Notes: a model not told the origin generated them from the letters alone. A DNA stretch of 63,454 bases from Firmicutes bacterium CAG:552 (GCA_000435495.1 FR884033.1:53736-117189); one strand, 5' to 3'; shown: positions 1-8,670, numbered from the stretch's first letter. A program made the numbers and translations.

Positions 1-34
1 GTCTTCCGATCATAGTTACAAATCCGGATTTCAT
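1..34 (-). CDS. era: Era GTPase, N-terminal fragment (continues off the window)
   Basis: Only the first eleven codons are present, reading MKSGFVTMIGR, which is the usual opening of the ribosome-assembly GTPase Era just before its P-loop. The ATG overlaps the TGA of ybeY as ATGA, so the two are translationally coupled. Era binds the 3' end of 16S rRNA during 30S maturation, and its position next to ybeY, another 16S maturation factor, is standard in Firmicutes. The genes often found between them (dgkA, cdd) are absent. The identification rests on eleven residues plus context. Confidence 0.8.
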   Translation of the reverse strand, partial: MKSGFVTMIGR

Positions 35-492
35 CTGGTCACCCCGATATCGTTAAGTATTTCTTCTTCTGTTTGTCTCATTTTGACTCTGTCGTCCTCT
101 TCTATGTGGTCGTAACCCATCAAATGAAGCAACCCATGCAAAAACAAATATGATTTTTCTCTTTCTACCGAATGCCCGTACTCACGAGCCTGCATTTCGG
201 CAACCGACGAACAAATTGCAATGCAACCTAGCCTAACGCCTTTAGCCTCATAATCATAATCATCAGGGTAATTCTGCTTATTGAATTCTTTCCAATCCGT
301 CAAAAACGGATAACTTAGTACATCCGTAACTTTGTCTATTCCTCTTGTTTGAGCATTAAGTTGTTTAATTTCTTCCTCGGAAACAAAAACAAGTTCTACA
401 ATTGCATCGCCGGATAGTCCGAGATGTCGAAACGCCGACTCGGTCACCTTTAAGAAACTATCGTCAGTTTGCTCACAATCTAAAATAAACAC
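31..492 (-). CDS. ybeY: Endoribonuclease / rRNA maturation factor YbeY
   Basis: A 153-residue protein of normal family length with the signature HGLLHLMGYDH near residue 119, whose three histidines bind the zinc of this single-strand endoribonuclease. Family members act in the cytoplasm on 16S rRNA 3'-end processing and ribosome quality control. The gene abuts pgpH upstream (stop at 493, start at 492) and overlaps era downstream, so it is inside the phoH-pgpH-ybeY-era operon. Confidence 0.95.
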   Translation of the reverse strand: MFILDCEQTDDSFLKVTESAFRHLGLSGDAIVELVFVSEEEIKQLNAQTRGIDKVTDVLSYPFLTDWKEFNKQNYPDDYDYEAKGVRLGCIAICSSVAEMQAREYGHSVEREKSYLFLHGLLHLMGYDHIEEDDRVKMRQTEEEILNDIGVTR

Positions 493-1911
493 TTATTTTC
501 CCTCCGGATATTTTACTCTTTGATGGAACAATCCGCCATAAGCCTTGACAATTATTTCTCTAATGCGATTAAGTTCGTTTATCGTAATATCGCAATTATC
601 GAACTGACCGTTTTCCAATCTTTCTAAAGTAAGTTTACGAAGAAGCTTGTCAACCTTATCTCCGTCAGGCTTGTCCATTGCACGTATTGCAGCCTCTGAA
701 CAGTCACACATCATAATTATCGCCGCAACTTTCGTACGAGGAGTTACCCCGTGATAACGATATTCATATATGTCCACGGGTGAATCGGTCATCTTTTGCG
801 CTTTGTTATAAAACACGGATATAAGTGTAGTACCGTGGTGCTGAATGGTTACGTGGCTTATTTCCTCGGGAATTTTATATTCGTTACATAATTTTAATCC
901 TTCCTCAGTGTGCGAGCGCAAAATCTCCGCACTGACTTCAGGAAGCAAGCTATCATGCAAATTTTCAAAAGATTGGTTTTCTTTGAAATACATGGGATTT
1001 GCAAGTTTACCTACGTCGTGATAATAAGCGCAAGCTCTCGCAAGATATGGATTTACTCCTATTTCCGCTGCACACATCTGGGCAAACGACGCAACGGCAG
1101 CCGAATGGTTGTATGTTCCCGGAGCATCTTTTAACAATCTCTTCATAAGGGGAGCCGATATGTCGGTAAGTTCGAGCAATCGGGAATTAGTAAGAAGGTT
1201 AAACATACGCTCCAACACCGGAGAAAGCACTATCCCCATAATAAACTGCCCTAAAGCGGCAAATCCGGTATACATCAAAGATTCTTTTACTGAAGGAACT
1301 TTTACCACATAGAAAAATAATGTCGTAAGTAAAGAAAAAGCGCAAACTATAAAGCTTTTTACAAAAAAGCGCAATCTCGAACCATCCCCGCTTAATGTTA
1401 TGGCGGAAATACCTCCGCAAACAAGTCCTGCCGCAATTACCACCAACAAGCTAATCGCATTTTCGCCGACTACCACAAAATTTATAAGCTCTGTGTAACC
1501 GACAAAAATACACACCATTGTGTTTGCGACAAAAACGTACTGTTTCTGGCTCAATTGGCTTAATATTAGTCCGGCAAGGAATACGGGCATAAGGTAAATA
1601 CTTGCAAGCGAAATATATGTGCTTATGACGTAACTGAAAAATACCGTAAATAAAATAGCGCTTTGCTCTTTCAGTTTAAGCTCCCCGAAATCCATTACCG
1701 AATAGAGAAGCAAAAGCATACCGACGCACAACGCTGCAAGACCAACGCCGAAACCGATGTAAAAACCGTATGCTGACGGCATCGACTTGCCTAGTTCGTC
1801 TATAAAAATAAAGCGAAGGACAGTAACCAAGACTACCGCCATTGTAAAAAATGTCGATACCAAAAACTTTTTTAAAAAATCCTTGTCCGTCCTTACTCCG
1901 TCTTTTAGCAT
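493..1911 (-). CDS. pgpH: PgpH-like membrane HD phosphodiesterase lacking the large ectodomain
   Basis: The C-terminal half (about residues 255-465) is an HD domain of the 7TM-HD class: PGTYNHS, then YYHDVGK, then IQHHGTT and a conserved Asp in MMCDCSEAA. PgpH of this class hydrolyses the second messenger c-di-AMP at the cytoplasmic face. The N-terminal half has one hydrophobic helix (about 15-37), a very short loop, then about six membrane segments. Known PgpH/YqfF proteins are about 700 residues with an extracellular 7TMR-HDED domain of 200-plus residues after the first helix; here the protein is 472 residues and that domain is missing. It lies between phoH and ybeY, the normal place for yqfF. 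Catalysis looks intact; ligand sensing through the ectodomain does not. Confidence 0.85.
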   Translation of the reverse strand: MLKDGVRTDKDFLKKFLVSTFFTMAVVLVTVLRFIFIDELGKSMPSAYGFYIGFGVGLAALCVGMLLLLYSVMDFGELKLKEQSAILFTVFFSYVISTYISLASIYLMPVFLAGLILSQLSQKQYVFVANTMVCIFVGYTELINFVVVGENAISLLVVIAAGLVCGGISAITLSGDGSRLRFFVKSFIVCAFSLLTTLFFYVVKVPSVKESLMYTGFAALGQFIMGIVLSPVLERMFNLLTNSRLLELTDISAPLMKRLLKDAPGTYNHSAAVASFAQMCAAEIGVNPYLARACAYYHDVGKLANPMYFKENQSFENLHDSLLPEVSAEILRSHTEEGLKLCNEYKIPEEISHVTIQHHGTTLISVFYNKAQKMTDSPVDIYEYRYHGVTPRTKVAAIIMMCDCSEAAIRAMDKPDGDKVDKLLRKLTLERLENGQFDNCDITINELNRIREIIVKAYGGLFHQRVKYPEGK

Positions 1912-1921
1912 CTGTTACTCG

Positions 1922-2866
1922 TTACTCCTCTTTCTTGGCAGCTTTTTCGTACGCTATCACTATCTTTTGCACAAGCTCGTGTCTTACTACGTCTTTTTCT
2001 GTCAGTCTTATAATACCTATTTCGTCTATTCCGGACAAAATTTTCGTTGCGCTGCTGAGTCCGCTCGTCTTTCCGTACGGCAAATCCACTTGCGTATCGT
2101 CGCCGGTTATTACCATCTTGCTGTTTTCTCCAAGACGAGTTAAAAACATCTTCATCTGTTCGCCGGTTGTATTTTGTGCTTCGTCCAGAATTATAAACGA
2201 CGATGACAACGTTCGTCCCCTCATATATGCGAGCGGAGCTATTTCTATTATGCCTCTTTCTATAAGCTTTGTATAGCTGTCTATGCCGAACATTTCCTGC
2301 AGCGCATCATAAAGCGGTCTTAAATAAGGATCGACTTTTGTCTGCAAGTCGCCGGGCAAAAAACCCAACTTTTCGCCTGCCTCGATAGCGGGACGAGTAA
2401 GGATTATTTTTTCCACCTCGCCTGTCTTAAATGCGCTTACAGCCAACGCAACGGCAAGATACGTTTTTCCCGTGCCTGCCGGTCCCACGCCAAAGACAAT
2501 CGTTTTGTTACGAATTGCTTTCACGTACTCTCTCTGTCCGATGGTTTTACAAAAAATCTGTTTTCCTTTGTTCGTAACGGCAACGACATTGCTGCTTAAC
2601 ACAGTGATTTCTTCCTGCTGACCGTCATTTATCAAATCAATCGCTCTTCTCAAAAAAGCTTTGTCAACCTCTTTATTCGAAGCTAACATTTTAGCTGCGC
2701 TATCGATTAACGCTGCAGCTTTTTCTTCGTTATCGCCACTGATCGATAATCCGTCTTCGCTCGTCCTTATAGTGACGCCCAATTCCTTTTCTATAAATTT
2801 TACGTTCTCGTCATATGCCCCGAACAATTTTGTTATAGCTTCCGCAGAAAGTTTTATAGTCTTCAT
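1922..2866 (-). CDS. phoH: PhoH-family ATPase
   Basis: A 314-residue protein with an N-terminal KH-like region and a P-loop GPAGTGKTYLA near residue 140, followed by the Walker B-like segment IILDEAQN and the sensor region ITGDDTQVD, the pattern of PhoH/PhoL NTPases. Family members are cytoplasmic ATPases linked to RNA metabolism. I chose the ATG at 2866, not a longer upstream frame, because GGGAGG lies just before it and the ATG overlaps the stop of yqfD as ATGA. It is followed by pgpH, ybeY and era. Confidence 0.93.
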   Translation of the reverse strand: MKTIKLSAEAITKLFGAYDENVKFIEKELGVTIRTSEDGLSISGDNEEKAAALIDSAAKMLASNKEVDKAFLRRAIDLINDGQQEEITVLSSNVVAVTNKGKQIFCKTIGQREYVKAIRNKTIVFGVGPAGTGKTYLAVALAVSAFKTGEVEKIILTRPAIEAGEKLGFLPGDLQTKVDPYLRPLYDALQEMFGIDSYTKLIERGIIEIAPLAYMRGRTLSSSFIILDEAQNTTGEQMKMFLTRLGENSKMVITGDDTQVDLPYGKTSGLSSATKILSGIDEIGIIRLTEKDVVRHELVQKIVIAYEKAAKKEE

Positions 2867-3939
2867 CTTATGCCTCCCACCGAAATTTCTGCTTGAATTT
2901 GCACGTTTATGCAAATGTATCCTTGTTTTTCTGTATAATTTGTCGCTACCTTGTAAGATACGCTGCAGTGTTTTACGGCAAGTACCGTTATCGCTTCTTT
3001 TACAGACTCAGCCACAGCCTCATCTGCAGTAACATCTACAAATTCCGTAACAAAAGAAGTCTCTCTGACCGCATAAAGAGGAAACACAGACCATAACCTG
3101 GAAGTCGTTCTTTCCACTTTTTTGCCGCTGACCTGTTTTCCGAAAATTCTTTTGCCGAACACATAAATAAGCGTGGACGTTTTATTTTCCTTTAAACGAG
3201 GATATTTAATCGGCTTTATAGTATCATACGAGAAAGAAACGAGTCCATACACACTTCCGCTTGCCTTTACCGCACGAAGCGGCTCTCCTGCAGTCGAATA
3301 CTCAACGCCTTCGATTAGTGTCTTGCCAAAAGGCACTCTGTCGCCGGGCTTAACCAACGCAGTTCCGCTTTCCACCGAAACTCCGGTAATTTCGCAGTCA
3401 TACAGCGATACAACCGAGTCGCCCTCTTGTTTGCCCTCTACGACGGTAGATTCTACCACTTCGACGCTAAGCAAACATCCACTGACTTTTGCCGAAGCGG
3501 CAACAAATTCGTCCATTTCCACCAATGTGTCCACCGCTTTTTCCAAATCGACGTTTTTTTCGGATCCGACCTTTATGCCAACGCTTCCTAACGCTGACAA
3601 AACAATTTTGTCATCCGTTCTAACGTTACCGGTAACCTCTACTTTTAAAATTCGCCCCGAAAAATGTATAAACGGCACCATTGCAATGACAATGCCTATC
3701 AAACACCCGAATCGCTTTAGTCCACTCTTTACTTTAGAAACTATACCAAACTTTTCAACCGTTATCTCACAATTAAAACGCCGTAACGTCTTTTGCGTTT
3801 TATCGTTATCTTTTTCTCTTACGAAAAAAGACATATTTTTTGCATCGATTCGCCTTAGCGACTTTATTGCAATGTTTTTTCGTGAAAGACTACTTAAAAC
3901 GGCAAGCTGGTTATAACCGATAACCGTTATTTTAACCAT
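2863..3939 (-). CDS. yqfD: Sporulation protein YqfD
   Basis: A 358-residue protein with a soluble N-terminal region of about 75 residues, a single membrane helix around residues 80-97 (CLIGIVIAMVPFIHF) and a long extracytoplasmic part. The length, layout and VEVTGN segment after the helix fit the YqfD/SpoIV family. In Bacillus subtilis yqfD belongs to the SigE regulon and is needed for normal forespore development. It overlaps yqfC by 8 bp and phoH by 4 bp. Confidence 0.9.
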   Translation of the reverse strand: MVKITVIGYNQLAVLSSLSRKNIAIKSLRRIDAKNMSFFVREKDNDKTQKTLRRFNCEITVEKFGIVSKVKSGLKRFGCLIGIVIAMVPFIHFSGRILKVEVTGNVRTDDKIVLSALGSVGIKVGSEKNVDLEKAVDTLVEMDEFVAASAKVSGCLLSVEVVESTVVEGKQEGDSVVSLYDCEITGVSVESGTALVKPGDRVPFGKTLIEGVEYSTAGEPLRAVKASGSVYGLVSFSYDTIKPIKYPRLKENKTSTLIYVFGKRIFGKQVSGKKVERTTSRLWSVFPLYAVRETSFVTEFVDVTADEAVAESVKEAITVLAVKHCSVSYKVATNYTEKQGYICINVQIQAEISVGGIR

Positions 3940-4198
3940 TGGAATTTTTCTCCACCGAAATAATTTTTCCGGAAATGAGAATGGATTTTTCGGTTAAGTA
4001 ATCGACGAACAACTGCCCTTTGATAACAATAGCGTCCGTAGTTGTAACAATGCTTATCTGTTGCTCCGATATTTTGCTTAAACGCTTAACACCGTCGATA
4101 TAGACAGCTTTGCCGCAAAAATCAACGATATAATATCCGCCGACAAGCTGCATATCGGTTATCCCGATATCTTGTTTCAACTGTTCGAAAAAACTCAT
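3932..4198 (-). CDS. yqfC: Sporulation protein YqfC
   Basis: An 88-residue protein of the YqfC/YabP family, recognised by size, the central segment VGGYYIVDFCGKAVYIDGV and its position directly before yqfD. The family forms small beta-rich proteins linked to the coat or forespore membrane. GAGGTG lies 4 bases before the ATG. A SigE-like promoter ends only about 15 bases upstream, so the mRNA leader would be very short. Confidence 0.9.
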   Translation of the reverse strand: MSFFEQLKQDIGITDMQLVGGYYIVDFCGKAVYIDGVKRLSKISEQQISIVTTTDAIVIKGQLFVDYLTEKSILISGKIISVEKNSNG

Positions 4199-4213
4199 TT
4201 CGCACCTCGTTAT

Positions 4214-4243
4214 AATATATGCCTGCGGTGCGGTGCAATATGA
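4214..4243 (-). promoter_or_regulatory. Candidate SigE promoter of the yqfC operon
   Basis: On the minus strand TCATATT (4243-4237) is followed after 15 bases by CATATATT (4221-4214). The published SigE consensus of B. subtilis is roughly KMATATT-N14/15-CATACAHT, so the -35 matches fully and the -10 in six of eight positions. The genes behind it, yqfC and yqfD, are SigE-dependent in Bacillus. Confidence 0.55.
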
Positions 4244-4249
4244 TTTTAC

Positions 4250-4277
4250 ATAACAAAAGAGAGCCTAAGCTCTCTTG
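4250..4277 (-). terminator. Intrinsic terminator after the small membrane protein gene
   Basis: AAGAGAGC (4257-4264) pairs with GCTCTCTT (4269-4276) around a 4-base loop, and the minus-strand transcript continues into TTTTGTTAT. It sits 5 bases past the stop of the 4282-4632 gene and separates it from yqfC. Confidence 0.7.
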
Positions 4278-4281
4278 TCGA

Positions 4282-4632
4282 TTAACCTACATCAGGTACT
4301 ACAAACCCAACGGTTAGTCCCCATATAACGCCGAAAACTGCAACTGCAAAAATGGCTACAGAAACGATGATACCGACTTTTGCAGCCTTGCGTTCGGGCG
4401 AACGAGGATTTTTCTCCGTTTTTATGACAATTATGTCATGAAATATAGAAAACAAGCTGGATAATGCAAACAAACCGAATGCGATTACCGCCACTATTCC
4501 GTCGGTAGCGGTACAAATCGACCAGCCTACAATCAACGTAATTAAAGCGACAACCATAGAAATTTCACCAATCTGCTTGAATCCGAAATTTTCAAAATAT
4601 CTTGCAAATGCATTCTTCTTTTTCTTAGCCAT
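4282..4632 (-). CDS. Small membrane protein, function unknown
   Basis: A 116-residue protein starting MAKKKKNAFARYF, a lysine-rich cytoplasmic head, then three hydrophobic stretches (about 24-42, 44-64 and 88-113). A loop with KTEKNPRSPERKA lies between the second and third. I recognise no family motif. A strong promoter (4663-4691), AGGAG before the ATG and a terminator right after the stop show a separately transcribed gene. Confidence 0.75.
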   Translation of the reverse strand: MAKKKKNAFARYFENFGFKQIGEISMVVALITLIVGWSICTATDGIVAVIAFGLFALSSLFSIFHDIIVIKTEKNPRSPERKAAKVGIIVSVAIFAVAVFGVIWGLTVGFVVPDVG

Positions 4633-4662
4633 ATTAAAAAACTCCTATTATTTAACTTAGAA

Positions 4663-4691
4663 ATTATACATTATTGTCAGCAAAATGTCAA
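4663..4691 (-). promoter_or_regulatory. SigA-type promoter of the 4282-4632 gene
   Basis: TTGACA (4691-4686), 17 bases, TATAAT (4668-4663): both hexamers are perfect consensus. It lies 31 bases before the start codon. Confidence 0.88.
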
Positions 4692-4709
4692 ATAAAATGC
4701 AGTCGTAAC

Positions 4710-4742
4710 AACAAAAAGACGCTAAACACTTTCATTTGCGTC
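4710..4742 (-). terminator. Intrinsic terminator overlapping the rluD stop
   Basis: GACGC and GCGTC arms (4742-4738 and 4722-4718 on the minus transcript), with AAA/TTT pairs inside, are followed by TTTTTGTTG. The upstream arm is the last rluD codons and the stop codon lies in the hairpin. Confidence 0.65.
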
Positions 4743-5651
4743 TAACAAATTCAATATCTTACGAAAGTCTTCCGGCAGAGGCGCTTCAAACTCCATTCTC
4801 AGTCCGTTCACCGGATGCGTAAATTGCAAATACTTGGAATGTAACAATTGCCCGGACAAGTTAAAGCGCTGCTTTTTATATCCGTACGACGCATCGCCGA
4901 CCACAGGATGCCCGAGATATTTTGCATGCACCCTTATCTGGTGCGTTCGTCCGGTATGTATGACAAAGCTGACCAAGCAGTTATTTTTGTATCGTTTCAA
5001 CACCTCATAGTCGGTTATGGCTATCCGCCCGCTGTCACAAACGGACATAAGTTTTCGGTCTTTGGGATTTCTGTCGATATAAGTGGTAACGTTTCCCTTG
5101 TCCTCAGGCAAATTTCCTTCCAAAAGAGCGACATACTTTTTTACAACCGTGCGTTGAGCGATTTGCGAACTTAGCGACAAATGCGCAGCATCGTTTTTTG
5201 CAACTACCATAACGCCGGTTGTATCCTTGTCAAGCCTATGCACTATTCCCGGTCTTATTACTCCGTTAATGGTAGAAAGGCTGCCAAGCCTATATAAAAG
5301 AGCATTTACCAACGTGCCGCTGTATACTCCGCCACCGGGATGAATGACCATGCCCCTCGGTTTGTTTATAACCGCTATGCTATCGTCCTCGTACAAAATA
5401 TCCAGAGGTATGTCCTCCGGCTGCAAATCACATTCTCTGTCGGCAGGGACGTTTACGTCCACTATATCTCCGCTCTTTAACGCACGACCTGCTTTTTCAT
5501 TTTCCCCGTTTACCGTTACATGGCCTTTATCGATAAGCGACTTTATATACGAACGGGTGTACGGAGTAACCATTGCAAGATATACGTCTAATCTCAATTT
5601 ATTTTCTTGCGTTTCGATAACAAAGCGTTGAAAATCGCACACACTATCCAT
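4722..5651 (-). CDS. rluD: RluD-family 23S rRNA pseudouridine synthase
   Basis: A 309-residue protein with an N-terminal S4 RNA-binding domain (about 15-75) and a RluA/RluD catalytic domain whose motif VHRLDKDTTG holds the catalytic Asp. Later motifs GRTHQIRVH and HPVVGDASYG are also typical. Such enzymes isomerise uridines in 23S rRNA. It overlaps lspA by 8 bp, the classical lspA-rluD arrangement. The exact target uridines cannot be read from sequence, so RluD is a family-level name. Confidence 0.9.
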   Translation of the reverse strand: MDSVCDFQRFVIETQENKLRLDVYLAMVTPYTRSYIKSLIDKGHVTVNGENEKAGRALKSGDIVDVNVPADRECDLQPEDIPLDILYEDDSIAVINKPRGMVIHPGGGVYSGTLVNALLYRLGSLSTINGVIRPGIVHRLDKDTTGVMVVAKNDAAHLSLSSQIAQRTVVKKYVALLEGNLPEDKGNVTTYIDRNPKDRKLMSVCDSGRIAITDYEVLKRYKNNCLVSFVIHTGRTHQIRVHAKYLGHPVVGDASYGYKKQRFNLSGQLLHSKYLQFTHPVNGLRMEFEAPLPEDFRKILNLLDANESV

Positions 5652-6231
5652 TACTTATAGCTCCGTCATTATTTGAGCCAGATAACATCTCTTTTTTATC
5701 ATCGTCAAATTTTTCAAAAAACAAAACCGATATTAAAAGCAACACCGTCCCGACGACCACGAAGCAATCTGCAACATTGAATACGGCGAAACTGGTATGC
5801 CCGAATAGCTCATACCCGAAATATTTTATTCGAATAAAATCTACAACGAACTTTCGAAACAATCTGTCTATAAGATTTCCGACAGCGCCTGCGCAAATCG
5901 CAGCCAACGAGGCCCTGAACAGCTTTCCTCTTTGTGGTTTTTTGAATATAAGAAAACCGAAAAAACCTATCGCCAAGAAGGTAAACACAATAAAAAATAT
6001 TCGCACGCCTTCTATACCGATAAGCTCTTCCAACCCGAAGTCAAAACTGAATGCCGCTTTTCTGTTTTGCGTATAGTAAAACTCCAAAAATTTCGGAATT
6101 ACGGTAACACTGTCATGTAATCCTATGTTTGCCACAATTAAAGCTTTTGAACCCTGATCCAAAATTATTCCGACTACAATAATAATAAGTTCCATGCCGG
6201 CAAAGCGCAAAAAATTCTTAATTTTGTTCAT
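5644..6231 (-). CDS. lspA: Signal peptidase II (prolipoprotein peptidase)
   Basis: An integral membrane aspartyl protease with four hydrophobic segments and both catalytic motifs: AVGNLIDRLFR around residue 116 and FAVFNVADCFVVVG around residue 148. It cleaves the signal peptide of lipoproteins in front of the lipidated cysteine; the BspA-like lipoprotein in this window is a likely substrate. I start it at 6231 (MNKIKNFLRF), because the longer frame only adds residues inside sepF. It overlaps sepF by 14 bp. The usual NxGAAF motif reads NRKAAFS here, a mild divergence. Confidence 0.92.
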   Translation of the reverse strand: MNKIKNFLRFAGMELIIIVVGIILDQGSKALIVANIGLHDSVTVIPKFLEFYYTQNRKAAFSFDFGLEELIGIEGVRIFFIVFTFLAIGFFGFLIFKKPQRGKLFRASLAAICAGAVGNLIDRLFRKFVVDFIRIKYFGYELFGHTSFAVFNVADCFVVVGTVLLLISVLFFEKFDDDKKEMLSGSNNDGAISNG

Positions 6232-6658
6232 ACGGTATTGTTGTTTCCACGCCCTTGGGCGCAAGCAAAAACATATTGCCGGTTACCCTATGCACGGTAC
6301 CGGAAAGAGCGCATACCGCACCCGACAAAAAATCCAATATTCTCTGCGCAGTGGGCTCGTCAAGGTCGTTAAGATTTACTATAGCCGGATCGCTTACCTT
6401 AAGATGTTGGATAAGTACAGTAACGTCCTCGGGGGTTTTGGGACAATAAACAAGTATTCGTTGTTTGCCTCCTCCCATCGGAAAGGAATAATTGTCGGTG
6501 GGTTTTAACGTTTCTTTGTCTGACTCGTTAAAGTTTATAGTGCGATCCTCTACGTGCGTAAAACTCATGTTCGGTTTTGCGCCTACATAATCGCCGCTTG
6601 CATTGTGCGTATCTTCATAATATTCGAATTCGTCGTCACTTGGATTAAATTCTCTCAT
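6218..6658 (-). CDS. sepF: Cell-division protein SepF
   Basis: A 146-residue protein with an acidic, low-complexity linker (residues 1-65) and a C-terminal SepF fold (about 66-140) including KQRILVYCPKTPEDV and QRILDFLSGAVCALSG. SepF tethers FtsZ to the membrane and shapes the septum in Gram-positives. It sits between yggS and lspA, the usual Firmicute context (yggS-sepF). AAGGAG precedes the start by about 13 bases. Confidence 0.92.
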   Translation of the reverse strand: MREFNPSDDEFEYYEDTHNASGDYVGAKPNMSFTHVEDRTINFNESDKETLKPTDNYSFPMGGGKQRILVYCPKTPEDVTVLIQHLKVSDPAIVNLNDLDEPTAQRILDFLSGAVCALSGTVHRVTGNMFLLAPKGVETTIPYEQN

Positions 6659-6676
6659 CAGATAAAAGTTTTCTCC

Positions 6677-7321
6677 TTATTTGTTATAATTCCTTTGTCC
6701 GAAAAGACAACTTCCCGGTCGTATAATGTTGGCACCGTATTTAATCGCTGTCATATAATCGGCGCTCATTCCTGCACTTAAGCAATCAAAACCGAATTTG
6801 TCTTTAAGCAAATCGTAGCTTGCGCCTAACCTTGCATACGCAGACTCATCTGCGCCTATCGGAAATACACCCATAAGACCCCTTAGCTTCAAATGCGGCA
6901 AACCTTGTATACGTTCGCACAGACCTTCAACCTCGTCATACGAAACTCCGCCTTTAGACGCTTCGCTTCCCGTGTTTATCTCCACCAAAACGTTCATTAT
7001 CTTATCGATTTTACAGCAGCGTTTTTCTATTTCTTCCGCAAGTTCAAAGCTGTCTACCGAATGAATCATATCTACTTTATCTGCTATATACTTTACTTTA
7101 TTACGCTGAAGTCTGCCTATAAAGTGCCAAGTTATACCTTTAACGTCGTTGTACTTAGAAAGCAATTCCTGCACTTTGTTTTCTCCTGCGGCAAGTATAC
7201 CGTAAGATGGCAACAAGTTTATGATCTCGGCAGGAACGGTTTTGGTTGCCGCCACGACCGTAACTTCTTTACCCGTAGACGCTATATCGGCGTTTAACTT
7301 AGCTATATTATCCGATAACAT
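6677..7321 (-). CDS. yggS: PLP homeostasis protein (YggS/YlmE family)
   Basis: A 214-residue member of the pyridoxal-phosphate-binding alanine-racemase-like barrel family. VAATKTV near residue 24 holds the PLP lysine, and HFIGRLQRNK, MGVFPIG and RPGSCLFGQRNY are family motifs. Members buffer PLP and are not known to have a catalytic activity. The gene follows pepP after 44 bases with no terminator, and GGAGGC precedes the ATG. Confidence 0.92.
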   Translation of the reverse strand: MLSDNIAKLNADIASTGKEVTVVAATKTVPAEIINLLPSYGILAAGENKVQELLSKYNDVKGITWHFIGRLQRNKVKYIADKVDMIHSVDSFELAEEIEKRCCKIDKIMNVLVEINTGSEASKGGVSYDEVEGLCERIQGLPHLKLRGLMGVFPIGADESAYARLGASYDLLKDKFGFDCLSAGMSADYMTAIKYGANIIRPGSCLFGQRNYNK

Positions 7322-7365
7322 AATTATTGCCTCCGTTTGTAACGTTTATACCGTAAAAATAAAGA

Positions 7366-8601
7366 TTACTCTTTGTGAAAAGCCATGTAGTCTTCGATTT
7401 CTCTCACTTCTTTTATTATGGACTCTGAAAGATTTATAGCCCTATCCTTGCATATAAGAAGATCATCTTCGATTCGGACACCTATCTTATGCTCGGGAAA
7501 ATATAAACCGGGTTCGTCCGAAATTACGGCGCCTTCGGGTAGCGGCTTTTTCCTGTCGTTAGGATCGTGACAATCGAGTCCTATCGAATGGGACACGCTA
7601 TGGAAATAATACTTCTTTATATCATCTCTGTTTTTGATTAAACCGGCTCTTAAACATCCGTCGGCAAGCATATCGATTGTTATCTGCTGAAGCTCTAAAA
7701 TAGTCATACCTGCCTTGGCTACTTCGATTATCTTTTTATTTGCATCCAAAACTATCTGATAAATAGTCTTTTGGAGCGGGCTGAACTTTCCGCATGCGGG
7801 AAAGGTTCGAGAAATATCTGCGCAGTACTCTTGCTCTCTCGTTCCGAGATCGAACAATATTAGATCGCCGTCGCCTATAACCGAATCGTTTGTGGTGTAG
7901 TGCAAAGTAGTTGCGTTTTCCCCCGCCGCAGCAATAGTCTTAAACGAATATTTTTTGTTTCCCGAAGTTTTTGCGACATAATCGAATTCGGCTTCGAGCT
8001 GATATTCATACATTCCGCCCTTTGCTTTACGCATAAGACGCTCAATACCCTGCCGAGTTACTTCGATGGCAGATTTAAAAGCTTCTATTTCACACGGCTG
8101 TTTAATTACTCTCAGAGAAATTACCAGAGGATAAACGTCTCTGACATTTTTATCGCAGAATTTTTCCGCATATTTAAGTCCGAACGTAACATATGACGGT
8201 TCGTCACGTTTTTCAAGATCGAAATAAACGCACGGTGACGAAGAAATTACGTCGTGAAGGTATGCTTCAAACTCATCGTTATAATATATATCGTCCTCTT
8301 TAACTCCGCAAATCTCTGCTGCTTCTGACTTAGTAAGCTTATGTCCGCACCACTTTTCATACATTTCATCATATGCGTCAATATACAGTCTTTCGGAATA
8401 TGAATTGCCGTTTTTAATAATAACGAGCTGCGTCTGCGGTTGCGTTATGCCCGTCAAATAGTAAAAATTAGTATTAACTTGAAAGTCATAATTTTCGTCT
8501 GCACTCTTATTTACTCTATAGCCGGATGACAAAACGGCTACGCCGTCTTCCATTATATCGAATAACCCTCTTCTGTTGCCAACGTAAAAGTTTTTTTCCA
8601 T
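7366..8601 (-). CDS. pepP: Xaa-Pro aminopeptidase (M24B)
   Basis: A 411-residue M24 metallopeptidase. The two-metal site can be followed in order: FDLG and CADISRTF (the two Asp), YFHSVSHSIGLD (His), DEPGLYFPEH and GVRIEDD (two Glu). The N-terminal half (about 1-165) is the aminopeptidase P dimerisation domain. It removes an N-terminal residue in front of proline. It is the first gene of a run ending with rluD and is driven by a strong promoter at 8642-8670. Confidence 0.93.
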   Translation of the reverse strand: MEKNFYVGNRRGLFDIMEDGVAVLSSGYRVNKSADENYDFQVNTNFYYLTGITQPQTQLVIIKNGNSYSERLYIDAYDEMYEKWCGHKLTKSEAAEICGVKEDDIYYNDEFEAYLHDVISSSPCVYFDLEKRDEPSYVTFGLKYAEKFCDKNVRDVYPLVISLRVIKQPCEIEAFKSAIEVTRQGIERLMRKAKGGMYEYQLEAEFDYVAKTSGNKKYSFKTIAAAGENATTLHYTTNDSVIGDGDLILFDLGTREQEYCADISRTFPACGKFSPLQKTIYQIVLDANKKIIEVAKAGMTILELQQITIDMLADGCLRAGLIKNRDDIKKYYFHSVSHSIGLDCHDPNDRKKPLPEGAVISDEPGLYFPEHKIGVRIEDDLLICKDRAINLSESIIKEVREIEDYMAFHKE

Positions 8602-8641
8602 TGACTTTTTCTCCTTTTAGGTAAATCAAAATTTCACGAAT

Positions 8642-8670
8642 ATTATAACATATTGTATCTGTGTTGTCAA
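8642..8670 (-). promoter_or_regulatory. SigA-type promoter of pepP-yggS-sepF-lspA-rluD
   Basis: TTGACA (8670-8665), 17 bases, TATAAT (8647-8642): perfect hexamers, 41 bases before the pepP ATG, with AAAGGAG in the leader. Confidence 0.9.
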
